A DNA stretch of 64,000 nt, taken from NCBI GenBank assembly GCA_045636865.1, contig JAZTYJ010000020.1:62001-126000 (forward strand). The letters run 5' to 3'. The stretch comes from SIG480 sp045636865 (GTDB taxonomy: Bacteria; Bacillota; Clostridia; Oscillospirales; JAAYXM01). Positions 48,629 through 57,868 of this stretch are shown one piece after another (position 1 is the stretch's first letter; the number at the start of each line of letters is the position of its first letter). The position numbers were made by a program, and so were the translations under genes. The notes beneath the pieces were generated by a model. That model saw nothing but the letters and a program-made list of their open reading frames with translations. It was not told where the DNA came from and made no database searches.

Positions 48629-48641
48629 TTGGAAAAGAGGT

Positions 48642-49892
48642 ATGAGACCTTTGAGTCTGATTGCAGAAATAATCGCCGTCGGAACGGAAATCCTCCTCGG
48701 CGAGATAACAAATACAGATGCGCAGGACGTTGCCCGCGCGCTTTCCGAGCTCGGGATAAATGCCTACTACCAGACGGTTGTCGGCGATAATCCGGAAAGG
48801 CTCTATGACGTCATAATAAAGGCAAAGTCCCGCGCGGACATCGTTATAACAACGGGAGGTCTCGGACCGACGTTTGACGATCTCACAAAACAGGTTTCAG
48901 CGCGAGCATTCGGAAAAGAGCTTGTTCTTGACGAGCGTGAGCTTTCGCGAATTGAAGGCTATTTCAAAAGCCGCGGAAGAAATATGACCGAAAACAATGC
49001 ACGCCAGGCATATCTTCCCGAGGGTTGCACCGTTTTTGAAAACGACTGGGGCACAGCTCCGGGCTGCGCTATGGAGGATGAAGGAAAAATCCTCATAATG
49101 CTTCCGGGACCTCCGCGCGAGTGCCGACCGATGATAAAATACCGTATGATTCCGTATCTCAAGAAGCTTTCGGACGCACATCTCGTCTCCCACAACGTAA
49201 AGATTTACGGTATGGGTGAGAGCGAGGTCGAAAGCCGCGTGCGCGACTTTGCGGAGACTATGGAAAACCCGACGGTTGCACCGTATGCAAAGGACGGCGA
49301 ATGTCTCCTGCGCGTTACGGGCAGAGCAAAGACGGAGGAAGAGGCAGACGCGCTGACACGTCCCGTCATCAAAAAAATCTGCGAGATTTTAGGCGATGTC
49401 GTCTACGGGGTTGACATTTCGTCCCTCCATGAAGCAGCATTTTACGCGCTCTGCGAAAAAGGACTAACTCTCTCAACGGCAGAATCGTGCACGGGCGGTC
49501 TCGTTTCAAAGCTCATAACCGATATTCCGGGCGCATCAAAAGTATTTTTTGGCGGAATATGTGCATACACAAACGAAATCAAGATGAAGGAACTCGGGGT
49601 ACCCTCCGACCTTCTTGAAAAATACGGTGCGGTGAGCGAGGAGTGTGCACGGGCACTTTCTCTCGGCGCGTGCAAAAAGTTCAAAACAGACGCAGGCATC
49701 GGCGTTACCGGCTTTGCAGACCCCGACACGGGAGATGAAAAGAACCCGGGCGGCACGGTTTATGTCGCCGTAACGGTAAGAGGAAAAACAGTAACATCAA
49801 AAATATATCAGCCACAGAGCCGCGACCTTGCACGGAGCAGGGCTGCACAGGAGGCATTCGATATTCTCCGTCGGGAGGTGCAGGCGCTGTGA
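48642..49892 (+). CDS. cinA: CinA-family protein (competence/damage-inducible)
   Basis: A 416-residue protein with two domains. Residues 1-~170 are a MoCF/molybdopterin-binding-like fold (IIAVGTEILLGEITNTDAQ, VITTGGLGPTFDD, and LPGPPRECRPM). Residues ~255-416 are the NMN-amidase-type CinA C-terminal domain (LSTAESCTGGLVSKLIT and GVTGFADPDTG). The full-length form is proposed to act in pyridine-nucleotide salvage, converting NMN to NaMN. It is 13 bases behind thiI and overlaps the next gene by four bases. Confidence 0.94.
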   Translation: MRPLSLIAEIIAVGTEILLGEITNTDAQDVARALSELGINAYYQTVVGDNPERLYDVIIKAKSRADIVITTGGLGPTFDDLTKQVSARAFGKELVLDERELSRIEGYFKSRGRNMTENNARQAYLPEGCTVFENDWGTAPGCAMEDEGKILIMLPGPPRECRPMIKYRMIPYLKKLSDAHLVSHNVKIYGMGESEVESRVRDFAETMENPTVAPYAKDGECLLRVTGRAKTEEEADALTRPVIKKICEILGDVVYGVDISSLHEAAFYALCEKGLTLSTAESCTGGLVSKLITDIPGASKVFFGGICAYTNEIKMKELGVPSDLLEKYGAVSEECARALSLGACKKFKTDAGIGVTGFADPDTGDEKNPGGTVYVAVTVRGKTVTSKIYQPQSRDLARSRAAQEAFDILRREVQAL

Positions 49893-50422
49893 CGGAAAAA
49901 ACGCTTTCAAGCGAATATATCTACAAAGGAAAAATCATGAACGTCCGCCGCGATGAGGTGGAGTGTCAGGACGGCAGAAAGTCAATCCGCGAGGTGTGTG
50001 AGCATTGTGATGCGGTGGCAGTTCTTCCGGTAACGGAGGATAAAAAGGTCGTTCTGGTTTCGCAGTTTCGCTATCCGTTTCTTAAGGTCATCTGCGAGGC
50101 CCCTGCAGGAAAGATGGAAGACGGTGAGGATCCGCTTGAATGCGCCCGCCGTGAAATGAGCGAGGAAACGGGATACGATGCGGAGGATATGACATACTTC
50201 GGATTCATCTACCCGTCGCCCGGTTGCTTTACGGAGAGAGTTCATCTCTACCTTGCGGAGAATTTAAAAAACGGAGATGCACACCCCGACGAAGGCGAAT
50301 TTCTTGAAGTTTCACACGTCGATTTAAAAGATGCTGTCGGAATGATTGATGACGGCGAAATTTCCGATGCAAAAACCGTTGTCCTCATAATGAGGGCGGC
50401 TAAAAAGTACGGACTTTTATAG
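49889..50422 (+). CDS. NUDIX hydrolase (ADP-ribose pyrophosphatase type)
   Basis: A 177-residue protein with the complete Nudix box GKMEDGEDPLECARREMSEETG (pattern Gx5Ex7REx2EExG) at about residues 74-95. KTLSSEYIYKGKIMNVRRDEV at the N-terminus is typical of the ADP-ribose pyrophosphatase group. It would split ADP-ribose to AMP and ribose-5-phosphate, which matches its translational coupling (GTGA) with cinA and the pyridine-nucleotide theme. A hairpin GTACGGACT-TTTAT-AGTCCGTAAC spans its stop codon (50407-50430). Confidence 0.88.
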   Translation: MTEKTLSSEYIYKGKIMNVRRDEVECQDGRKSIREVCEHCDAVAVLPVTEDKKVVLVSQFRYPFLKVICEAPAGKMEDGEDPLECARREMSEETGYDAEDMTYFGFIYPSPGCFTERVHLYLAENLKNGDAHPDEGEFLEVSHVDLKDAVGMIDDGEISDAKTVVLIMRAAKKYGLL

Positions 50423-50443
50423 TCCGTAACGGAGGTAATGAAA

Positions 50444-51142
50444 ATGGGAAAGAAAATTCTTGTTGTTGAGGATGAAAAGGCTATTGCCGATATCCTCGAA
50501 TTCAACTTAAAAAAAGAGGGATACGACACCATCTGCGCATACGACGGTGAAGACGGTGCGGCAAAGGCTCTTTCCGAAAACCCCGACCTCATCCTTCTTG
50601 ACGTTATGCTCCCGAAGCTTGACGGCTTTGAGGTCTGCAAAAGAGTCAGAAAAACCTCAAACGTTCCGATAATTATGGTAACGGCTCGCGAGGAGGAGGT
50701 AGATAAGGTCCTCGGTCTCGAGCTTGGTGCAGACGACTACATCACAAAGCCATTTTCAATGCGCGAGCTTATGGCGAGAGTCAAGGCAAACGTCCGCCGC
50801 GGATTTACTGCTCCGCAGGATGAGAGCGCGCAGGCAGACGAGAACAAAATAGTGTTCGGCAATATTGTCATAAACTTAAAGAGCCTCGACCTCAAAAAGA
50901 ACGGCGAGCACGTCGAGCTAACTCCGCGCGAGTTTGACCTCATAAAGTTTCTCGCAACACAGCCAAACGAGGTTTTCTCACGTGAGGAGCTTATGGAAAA
51001 GGTCTGGCAGTATGACTACTACGGTGATCTCCGCACGGTAGACGTAACGGTCCGCCGTCTCCGTGAAAAGATAGAGGATGACCCTGCAAATCCGACGAGA
51101 ATCGTAACACGTCGCGGCGCAGGATATATGTTTGCAGACTGA
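50444..51142 (+). CDS. walR: Response regulator WalR (YycF)
   Basis: A 232-residue OmpR/PhoB-class regulator. The receiver has E9-D10, phosphoacceptor D53 (PDLILLDVMLP), the MVTARE switch and the TKPF lysine. The winged-helix domain (~130-232) ends LREKIEDDPANPTRIVTRRGAGYMFAD. WalR controls wall hydrolases and surface genes, binding TGTWAH-N5-TGTWAH. ATG 50444 is 8 bases from GGAGG, whereas the ATG at 50438 is only 2 from it. The identity is supported by walK, yycH, yycI, walJ and rlmH following in order. Confidence 0.93.
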   Translation: MGKKILVVEDEKAIADILEFNLKKEGYDTICAYDGEDGAAKALSENPDLILLDVMLPKLDGFEVCKRVRKTSNVPIIMVTAREEEVDKVLGLELGADDYITKPFSMRELMARVKANVRRGFTAPQDESAQADENKIVFGNIVINLKSLDLKKNGEHVELTPREFDLIKFLATQPNEVFSREELMEKVWQYDYYGDLRTVDVTVRRLREKIEDDPANPTRIVTRRGAGYMFAD

Positions 51143-51173
51143 TTTTGATGTAGTTTTCCGGGAGGGATAGGCT

Positions 51174-52928
51174 TTGCGTTCACTTCAGATGAAGCTCGTT
51201 CTTGTCTTCGTTCTTCTTATAATTTCGGTTATGGCAATCGTCGGAACCTTTATGCTCAACCGCGTATCGGTCTACTATTTTGACGATTTTACCGAGCAGA
51301 TGAACTCAGTTTTCAATGCTGAGCTTTTTGCCATGCTCAGAAACGAAGCAAAGGAAGCAGACGGTGCGGCACGACTTAATACGGCGATAGATGCATATTC
51401 CTCCGCGATGAAGATCGGTTCTTACCGCAACTATTACATACTTGACGGTAAAACGGGAAAAACGCTCTATGGCTCAAAATCGGGAGATGTTACGCGCACC
51501 CCGGCGATAATCGCAGCCCTTGACGGCAAAATAGGTCAGGAGAGGCGCATCTCAAGCGGATATATTGACCGCGCAAATCCGATTGAGGTCGACGGTGAGG
51601 TAAAATACATCGTCTATATAAAAGATACAAAGCAGGATATGCAGAAGCTCACGGCATCGATGTTCACAATCATTCTCCGAACTATGCTGTTTGCGCTCAT
51701 TTTTGCGATTATATTGAGCTTCCTTTTTGCAAAAACGATAACAACTCCGATCGAGAGCATAACAAAGGGTGCAAAGAAGCTCTCAATGGGTGAGCTTGAC
51801 ACCGAGCTTTCTGTCAGGTCAAACGACGAAATCGGAACGCTCACGGAGGCGTTTAACGACATGGCAAGCGCGCTTAATGCAACGCTTGCAAAGGTTGAGG
51901 ACGAAAGAAACAAGCTCGACACCATCTTCCTTCATATGACGGACGGTGTTGCGGCGTTTTCGGATGACGGACGTCTTATCCACACAAACCCAGCAGCTCT
52001 TGAAATGCTCGGCATCGAGGAGAAGAAAAATCTTACCTACAACGACGTTTTCGGTGAAATAGAAATAAACTTTGCAGAGCTTCTCGAGAATGAAGACGGG
52101 TTTGCGGAGTGCGACCTTGAAGTGGGAGAGAAAACTCTGAAGATAAGCTTTGCACTCTTTGGCGACGAGGGCGGAGAGCACGGTGTAATGGCAATTATCC
52201 ACGACTTTACGGAGCAGCAGAAGCTTGAAAAGTCAAGACGTGAGTTTGTTGCAAATGTATCCCACGAGCTCCGCACACCGCTTACAAACGTTAAAAGCTA
52301 TTCCGAAACCCTTGCGGAAAATCCCGATGCACCCGAGGAGATGCGCGCGCAGTTCTTTGACGTCATCTTAAACGAAACAGACAGAATGACGAGAATCGTT
52401 AAGGACCTTCTTGCGCTCTCAAAGCTTGACTCTGCGAAGATGGACTGGAAAAACGAAAGCTTTTCGCTCAAAAAGAGCATCGAAAACGCATATCGCGCAA
52501 TGGAGATGGAGGCGCGTCGTCGCGGACAGAAGCTTACGCTCTCAATAGAAGCGGACCTACCTTCTTTCTTCGGTGACCGCGAGAGAATAGAGCAGGTTTT
52601 CATAAACCTTCTCTCAAATGCGGTTAAATACACTCCCGACAACGGCAGAGTGGACTTCTCGGCGGAGAGATGCGACAATGATTTTGTAAAAATAACGGTA
52701 AAAGACAACGGTATCGGAATCCCCGAGAAGGACATTCCGCGCCTGTTTGAACGTTTTTACCGTGTTGATAAGGCTCGAAGCCGTGAAATGGGCGGCACGG
52801 GTCTCGGACTTGCCATCGCAAAGGAAATCATCGAGCATTACGGTGGCGAGATAAAGCTTTCAAGCGTATATAAGGAGGGAACAACCGTTTCTGTTTACCT
52901 TCCGATGAAAGCAGGTGCCGAAGTATGA
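51174..52928 (+). CDS. walK: Sensor histidine kinase WalK (YycG)
   Basis: A 584-residue kinase. Transmembrane helix 1 is at ~7-28, followed by an extracytoplasmic sensor, with helix 2 at ~163-185. The rest runs HAMP (~186-240), PAS (LDTIFLHMTDGVAAFSDDGRLIHTN, ~245-345), HisKA with the phospho-His in FVANVSHELRTPLTNVKS near 363, and an HATPase_c domain with N, G1 (DNGIGI), F and G2 (GGTGLGL) boxes. It monitors cell-wall status, classically lipid II, and phosphorylates WalR. TTG start at 51174 behind GGAGGGAT. It overlaps yycH by four bases. Confidence 0.93.
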   Translation: MRSLQMKLVLVFVLLIISVMAIVGTFMLNRVSVYYFDDFTEQMNSVFNAELFAMLRNEAKEADGAARLNTAIDAYSSAMKIGSYRNYYILDGKTGKTLYGSKSGDVTRTPAIIAALDGKIGQERRISSGYIDRANPIEVDGEVKYIVYIKDTKQDMQKLTASMFTIILRTMLFALIFAIILSFLFAKTITTPIESITKGAKKLSMGELDTELSVRSNDEIGTLTEAFNDMASALNATLAKVEDERNKLDTIFLHMTDGVAAFSDDGRLIHTNPAALEMLGIEEKKNLTYNDVFGEIEINFAELLENEDGFAECDLEVGEKTLKISFALFGDEGGEHGVMAIIHDFTEQQKLEKSRREFVANVSHELRTPLTNVKSYSETLAENPDAPEEMRAQFFDVILNETDRMTRIVKDLLALSKLDSAKMDWKNESFSLKKSIENAYRAMEMEARRRGQKLTLSIEADLPSFFGDRERIEQVFINLLSNAVKYTPDNGRVDFSAERCDNDFVKITVKDNGIGIPEKDIPRLFERFYRVDKARSREMGGTGLGLAIAKEIIEHYGGEIKLSSVYKEGTTVSVYLPMKAGAEV

Positions 52929-54253
52929 GCACCACAAAAGAAAAAATAAAAACAATTCTCATCTGCGTGCTTGTCGCAGGTATGCTCTACTTTACCGCAA
53001 CAATATGGTTTTATGACAGTCCGTTTGGAGACATGAGCATATCTTCCCTTTTCGATATGCCGGTTTATGAGGATGTCGGAGAAGGCGCGGGAAGCGACCT
53101 TGAGGGCTACGGCATCCGCCCGCTTGCAATCGTTGTAAGCGACGATACGTCGCGCCGCGGCGTGATATATTCATCGGATGAGACTGATGCGATATATACA
53201 CAGCTGCGCGAAAATCTTGCTGAATGTATGAAAAAGGCAAAGGTGCTTCGCGAAACCGATTCGCTTTCGTGGGAGAGCGCGCTTTCCGGCGGCGGAATCT
53301 TTATGGATTATCGTACGGATATCCCGTATCCCCTGCTCCGCACATGGCTCTCCGCGAGTGCGGGCACGGATGCAGCTTCGGGTAGATACTACATCATTTC
53401 GACAGCCAGAAAAAACGCGTCAATTTATATTAAAAACAGCGCAGGACAGACTTTTGTCGCAGATACCGACGTGTCATCGGAGACCGTAATATATGCAATT
53501 TCGAAAATTGCATCGGGAAAGGTCAGCTTCGCGGCAGACCACGAAGACGGCAGATTCTCTGCGATTTCAAAGGAAACCGTAATTTCGGAAACACCCCGCG
53601 AGGTGCCGGTGCTTATGCCGTATGATGCATCCTCAGGCATTTCGGATGATTCGAAGCGGGCTTTTCTTGAGGTTTTCGGTCTTAAGGACGCTACTCCGTC
53701 AGAGTATCTTGAGAAGGACGGCTCGGTTGTTTGTGTTGCTGACCGCGTTACCCTCAAAATCTCGCCGGAAGGCACCGCAGTATATACCGACACGCGCGAC
53801 GCGGCAGACGAAACTCTCGGAATAGTCGTAGAATGTGATTCGGAAATTCCGACGCTTGCCGAAAAAACCGAGGCAGCGCGAGCTCTTTCTGCGCGCATTG
53901 CGTCAGCTCTCCGATGTGATGGTGGAATCTACCTTCTCTCCGTATCCGAAACGGCAAACGGAACGGAGATTACATTCGGTCGTCATATAAACGGAATTCC
54001 GATAGATATGAAAAGTACGCTGTGGTTTGCAAATATCCGCATAAAGGGAGAAACCGTGGTTTCGGCAAAGTTCAATATCGGAAGCTATCTGAAAACATCA
54101 AGAAATACGGCGTATATTCCCGAAAACCTTGCCGCCGCGGCACTTTCGGGAAGCGGGAAATCGGGAGACTTAAACCTCCGTTATCCGGGTGCAACTGACG
54201 GTGAGATTTCGCCCGGGTGGTATATCGGAGGGCTTCACAAAACGGAAGAATAA
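52925..54253 (+). CDS. yycH: YycH-like regulatory membrane protein
   Basis: A 442-residue protein with one N-terminal membrane helix (about residues 8-28) and a large extracytoplasmic part. Similarity by eye to YycH is weak. The assignment rests on topology, size and exact position between walK and a clear YycI homologue. In Bacillus, YycH and YycI form a membrane complex that restrains WalK. The start overlaps the walK stop (ATGA). Codon use is like that of its neighbours. Confidence 0.65.
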   Translation: MSTTKEKIKTILICVLVAGMLYFTATIWFYDSPFGDMSISSLFDMPVYEDVGEGAGSDLEGYGIRPLAIVVSDDTSRRGVIYSSDETDAIYTQLRENLAECMKKAKVLRETDSLSWESALSGGGIFMDYRTDIPYPLLRTWLSASAGTDAASGRYYIISTARKNASIYIKNSAGQTFVADTDVSSETVIYAISKIASGKVSFAADHEDGRFSAISKETVISETPREVPVLMPYDASSGISDDSKRAFLEVFGLKDATPSEYLEKDGSVVCVADRVTLKISPEGTAVYTDTRDAADETLGIVVECDSEIPTLAEKTEAARALSARIASALRCDGGIYLLSVSETANGTEITFGRHINGIPIDMKSTLWFANIRIKGETVVSAKFNIGSYLKTSRNTAYIPENLAAAALSGSGKSGDLNLRYPGATDGEISPGWYIGGLHKTEE

Positions 54254-54277
54254 AATTTTCGGGAAGGAGAATATAAA

Positions 54278-55099
54278 TTGGATTGGTCACGAGCAAAAAC
54301 AATTCTTATAGTGCTTTTGTTTGCAGTAAATATTTTTCTTCTCGGAACATATATAATCCGTGAAAATGACGAGCGAAAAGAAATGGAGGAGCTTCGCGAG
54401 AATGCCTGTCAGGTGCTTGAAAAGTCAGGAATATCCGTAAAATGCGAGGCAGTTCCCCTTGATTCGGTAAAGATAAGATCGGCAACTGTGCGGACAAACC
54501 GGCAAAAAGAAAAAATTGCCCGCGCACTTTTCGGTGAGATTGAGGCAAAGTCGGATGCGGCGGAAGACGTATATTCGGGAAACGGCGGAAATATAATGTT
54601 CCGACAGGATTCTTTTTCGTTTGTTTGCTCATCGGGGAAGGAGATACTGTCGCTCGATGATGCAAAGTCACTCGCATATGAAATTGCAAAAAAGCTTACG
54701 GTCCGGGTGTCGCCTGATGACCTTATCGCCTACTCGACAAACGGAGGGTTTACGGTAAAAATTCCTCAGCTTTCCGGAAACGCACACATTTTTGATGCGG
54801 ATATAGAGTTGAATATTTCCTCTTCCGGAAACGTTCTCGGAAACGGAAAATTTATCGCAAACGACTCTCCCGGTGCGGCAAACGGAGAAACCATGAACAT
54901 CTCGGCACTGCTGTTTGAATTTGCAGATGAGATAAAAGCCATGGGAAAAGAACGTCTCAACATAGTTTCGGTGGAGTACGGCTATTGCTCGAGAAACTCC
55001 TCTGTTGATGCGGCATATCTCACTCCTGCAATAAAGTTCGTAACCGACAGCGGCATATTCTATATGAGCATGTCAGACGCAAGTCTCATAAAAGTTTAA
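54278..55099 (+). CDS. yycI: YycI-like regulatory membrane protein
   Basis: A 273-residue protein opening DWSRAKTILIVLLFAVNIFLL, the characteristic YycI start: a WxxAKTI motif followed by the membrane helix at ~7-27. The extracytoplasmic part contains two YycH/YycI-type beta domains. It partners YycH in modulating WalK. TTG start at 54278 with GGGAAGGAG upstream. It is the last gene of the thiI-to-wal unit before murA, which has its own signals. Confidence 0.82.
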   Translation: MDWSRAKTILIVLLFAVNIFLLGTYIIRENDERKEMEELRENACQVLEKSGISVKCEAVPLDSVKIRSATVRTNRQKEKIARALFGEIEAKSDAAEDVYSGNGGNIMFRQDSFSFVCSSGKEILSLDDAKSLAYEIAKKLTVRVSPDDLIAYSTNGGFTVKIPQLSGNAHIFDADIELNISSSGNVLGNGKFIANDSPGAANGETMNISALLFEFADEIKAMGKERLNIVSVEYGYCSRNSSVDAAYLTPAIKFVTDSGIFYMSMSDASLIKV

Positions 55100-55116
55100 A
55101 ATATTAAAAATATGTT

Positions 55117-55145
55117 TTGCAATTTGTAAAGATATCTGCTATAAT
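55117..55145 (+). promoter_or_regulatory. Internal promoter for murA
   Basis: TTGCAA (55117-55122) and TATAAT (55140-55145) with 17-base spacing, in the 151-base gap after yycI. Together with the terminator at 56544 it makes murA a separate transcription unit inside the wal cluster. Confidence 0.65.
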
Positions 55146-55250
55146 TTAATTTGGTGAATATCAATTTCTTTTTTAGGGAAAGATATTCTTTCGTAAAGAA
55201 GTCTGAAAGCATTATGTTTTCTGCAAATTTCTGAGAAGAGGTGCGGTGCG

Positions 55251-56540
55251 TTGACAAAATACGTGATCCACGGCGGAGAGAAGCTCCGCGGCGAAGTTAC
55301 CATAAGCGGCGCAAAAAATGCGGCTGTTGCAATAATTCCCGCAGCACTTCTTGTTGACGGTGTCTGCAGAATCGAAAACATTCCCGAAATCCGCGATGTC
55401 ACACTTATGCTTGAGCTTCTTCGCGATATCGGTGCAGATGTCAAGATGATAAACCGCAACTGCGTTGAGATAAACGCATCAAGAATCCGCACGACGCGTG
55501 CACATTATGATATGGCGCGCATGATCCGTGCTTCTTATTACTTGATTGGCGCATTACTCGGAAGATTCGGTTCGGCTCAGGTCGCGCTCCCCGGCGGATG
55601 CAACCTCGGTGACCGTCCGATAGACCAGCACACAAAGGCATTCAAGCTCCTGGGTGCAAACGTCGATGTCCAGAACGGATACGTCTTTGCAGAGAGCCTC
55701 GGAAGGCTTCGCGCCACATCGGTTTATCTCGATGTTGTTTCGGTCGGCGCAACCATAAACACAATCCTCGCATCGGTTCTTGCCGACGGGGTTACGATTA
55801 TCGAAAATGCCGCAAAAGAGCCGCACATTGTTGACCTCGCAAACTTCTTAAACTCAATGGGCGCAAATGTAAGCGGTGCGGGTACGGACATTATCAAGGT
55901 TCGCGGTGTTCCGAAAATCGGCGGAGGATCATACACCATAATCCCCGACCAGATCGAGGCAGGAACATATATGGCAGCAGTTACCGCTACCGGCGGCGAA
56001 ATTCTCGTGAAGAATATCATCCCCAAGCATCTTGACTGTATAACCGCAAAGCTCATAGAGATGGGCGCAGAGGTTACGGAATACGGCGATTCGCTTCTTG
56101 TCAAGCGTGAAAAACCGCTTACAAAAACAAATATAAAGACACTTCCCTATCCGGGATTTCCGACGGATATGCAGCCTCAGGCAACGGTCATCCTCTCAAT
56201 GGCAGAGGGCATGAGCCTTGTCACCGAAGGCGTGTGGGACAGCCGCTACCGCTACGTTGAAGAACTGCGCAGAATGGGCGCAAAGATTCAGGTTGACGGC
56301 AAAACAGCAGTCGTTGAGGGTGTTTCTTCGCTCATGGGTGCGCCGGTGCGTGCGTGCGACCTCCGTGCAGGCGCGGCGATGGTCATCGCAGGACTTGCGG
56401 CAGACGGAATCACAGAGGTCGAAGACGTCTCCCACATTGAGCGCGGATATGAGCACATCATAGAAAAGCTTACTGCACTCGGCGCAAGCATCAAAAGAGT
56501 TGAAATGCCGGACATCCCGTCGGTACAGAACGCACAATAA
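55251..56540 (+). CDS. murA: UDP-N-acetylglucosamine 1-carboxyvinyltransferase
   Basis: A 429-residue enolpyruvyl transferase. It has LRGEVTISGAKNAAVAIIPA with the catalytic Lys near residue 22, the mobile-loop ALPGGCNLGDRPIDQH holding the active-site Cys near 117 (fosfomycin target), and PGFPTDMQPQ near 303. It makes the first committed step of peptidoglycan synthesis. TTG start at 55251 behind AGAGGTGCG. It lies between yycI and walJ, where the Bacillus cluster has no such gene, linking the wall sensor with wall precursor supply. Confidence 0.95.
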   Translation: MTKYVIHGGEKLRGEVTISGAKNAAVAIIPAALLVDGVCRIENIPEIRDVTLMLELLRDIGADVKMINRNCVEINASRIRTTRAHYDMARMIRASYYLIGALLGRFGSAQVALPGGCNLGDRPIDQHTKAFKLLGANVDVQNGYVFAESLGRLRATSVYLDVVSVGATINTILASVLADGVTIIENAAKEPHIVDLANFLNSMGANVSGAGTDIIKVRGVPKIGGGSYTIIPDQIEAGTYMAAVTATGGEILVKNIIPKHLDCITAKLIEMGAEVTEYGDSLLVKREKPLTKTNIKTLPYPGFPTDMQPQATVILSMAEGMSLVTEGVWDSRYRYVEELRRMGAKIQVDGKTAVVEGVSSLMGAPVRACDLRAGAAMVIAGLAADGITEVEDVSHIERGYEHIIEKLTALGASIKRVEMPDIPSVQNAQ

Positions 56541-56543
56541 ATT

Positions 56544-56570
56544 AAAGGAACGGACTTTCCGTTCCTTTTT
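56544..56570 (+). terminator. Terminator after murA
   Basis: Perfect stem AAAGGAACGGA/TCCGTTCCTTT with a CTT loop and a following T run, 4 bases after the murA stop. Confidence 0.88.
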
Positions 56571-56593
56571 ATGTATAGAAAAGGAAGAGAAAA

Positions 56594-57388
56594 ATGCTTA
56601 AAGTATGCCCCATCGCAAGCGGTTCAAACGGCAACTGCACATACATATCTGACGGAAAAGTGAACATATTGATAGATGCAGGCATTTCTGCAACGCGCAT
56701 TATAAGGGAGCTTTCTACGCTTTGCGTTGCCGCATCGGAGATAGATGCGATTTTCATAACGCACGAGCACGGCGACCATATAACAGGGCTTTTAAAGCTC
56801 CTTGACCGTACTGATGCGACGGTTTATGCATCCGAGGGAACCGTGAGAGGTATAAATGAAAGAGTTTCCGGAATCGGCCACAGGCTTGAATGCATCCTGC
56901 CTGACGGGGAAAAGACCGTCGGTGAGCTTAAAATACGCGCATTCCGAACACCTCACGATACCTACGAAAGCACGGGCTTTACCGTATGCTCTGAAAAAGA
57001 GCGTGCAACCGTCGCAACCGACATTGGCTGTGTAACTGACGAGCTTTTGCCAGAGCTTATGGGTGCGGATATCCTTCTGCTTGAGTCAAACTACGATAAA
57101 CGCAGGCTCCACTTCAGCAAGTATCCGCAGTTTTTAAAAGACCGCATCTGCGGCGGCTGCGGACATCTCTCAAATGACGAGTGTGCAAGCGTTGCACGTC
57201 TTGCGGCAGAGAGCGGAACAAAAAACATAATCCTCGGACACATCAGCGCCGAGAACAACTCTCCGAAGGAAGCATACACCGCCGTGCACACGCACCTTAC
57301 GCAAAGCGGAATAATCCCCGGAGTTGATATGATGCTGTATGTCGCAACGCGCGACAAACGCGGAGAACTTGTCGAGGTGAAAAAATGA
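56594..57388 (+). CDS. walJ: WalJ/YycJ MBL-fold exonuclease-like protein
   Basis: A 264-residue MBL-fold protein. Metal ligands lie in ITHEHGDHITG near residue 58, FRTPHDTYES near 118, VATDIG near 141 and GHIS near 218. CGHLSNDECA and LLESNYDKRRL are typical of WalJ. Bacillus WalJ is a DNase-like protein that affects the coordination of division and replication. It is placed as in Bacillus, behind yycI and ahead of rlmH, except for the murA insertion. It overlaps rlmH by four bases. Confidence 0.92.
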   Translation: MLKVCPIASGSNGNCTYISDGKVNILIDAGISATRIIRELSTLCVAASEIDAIFITHEHGDHITGLLKLLDRTDATVYASEGTVRGINERVSGIGHRLECILPDGEKTVGELKIRAFRTPHDTYESTGFTVCSEKERATVATDIGCVTDELLPELMGADILLLESNYDKRRLHFSKYPQFLKDRICGGCGHLSNDECASVARLAAESGTKNIILGHISAENNSPKEAYTAVHTHLTQSGIIPGVDMMLYVATRDKRGELVEVKK

Positions 57389-57858
57389 TAGGTATAGATC
57401 TGATATGCGTCGGAAAACTTAAGGAAAAGTTCTTCTCCGACGCGGTGAAGGAATATGAAAAACGCCTTTCGGGATACTGCAAGTTAAATATTACCGAAAT
57501 TTCCGAAAACGTTGTGGCATCCCCTGCGGAAATCACGACGGCTCTCTCGAAGGAGGGCGAGAAGATTCTCGCAAAAATTCCGAATGGTGCATATGTCGCA
57601 GCGATGTGCATTGAGGGAGACGGACTCTCAAGCGAAGAGCTTTCAAAAAAGCTGTCATCTCTCAAGGTTTCGGGAAAATCAAAAATTGTTTTTATAATCG
57701 GTGGTTCAAACGGTCTTTCAGACGAGGTGAAAGAGCGTGCAAACCTGCGCCTTTCGATGTCGAAGATGACGTTTCCGCACCACCTTGCGCGAGTGATGGT
57801 GCTTGAACAGATCTATCGCGCATTCAAGATAGAAGAGGGTTCGGGGTACCATAAATAA
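57385..57858 (+). CDS. rlmH: 23S rRNA pseudouridine-1915 N3-methyltransferase RlmH
   Basis: A 157-residue SPOUT methyltransferase of standard length. It has IDLICVGKLKEKFFSDAVKEYEKRLS at the N-terminus, the SAM knot FIIGGSNGLSDEV near residue 105 and the C-terminal FPHHLARVMVLEQIYRAFKIEEGSGYHK. It methylates helix 69 of 23S rRNA. It closes the wal cluster as in many Firmicutes. The phosphoglucomutase gene follows 10 bases later. Confidence 0.96.
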   Translation: MIGIDLICVGKLKEKFFSDAVKEYEKRLSGYCKLNITEISENVVASPAEITTALSKEGEKILAKIPNGAYVAAMCIEGDGLSSEELSKKLSSLKVSGKSKIVFIIGGSNGLSDEVKERANLRLSMSKMTFPHHLARVMVLEQIYRAFKIEEGSGYHK

Positions 57859-57868
57859 GGAGGTTTTT

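Noticed and set aside
50407..50430. Terminator between the NUDIX gene and walR
   Set aside because: A good hairpin exists but there is no T run, and walR's ribosome-binding site follows immediately, so transcription most likely continues.
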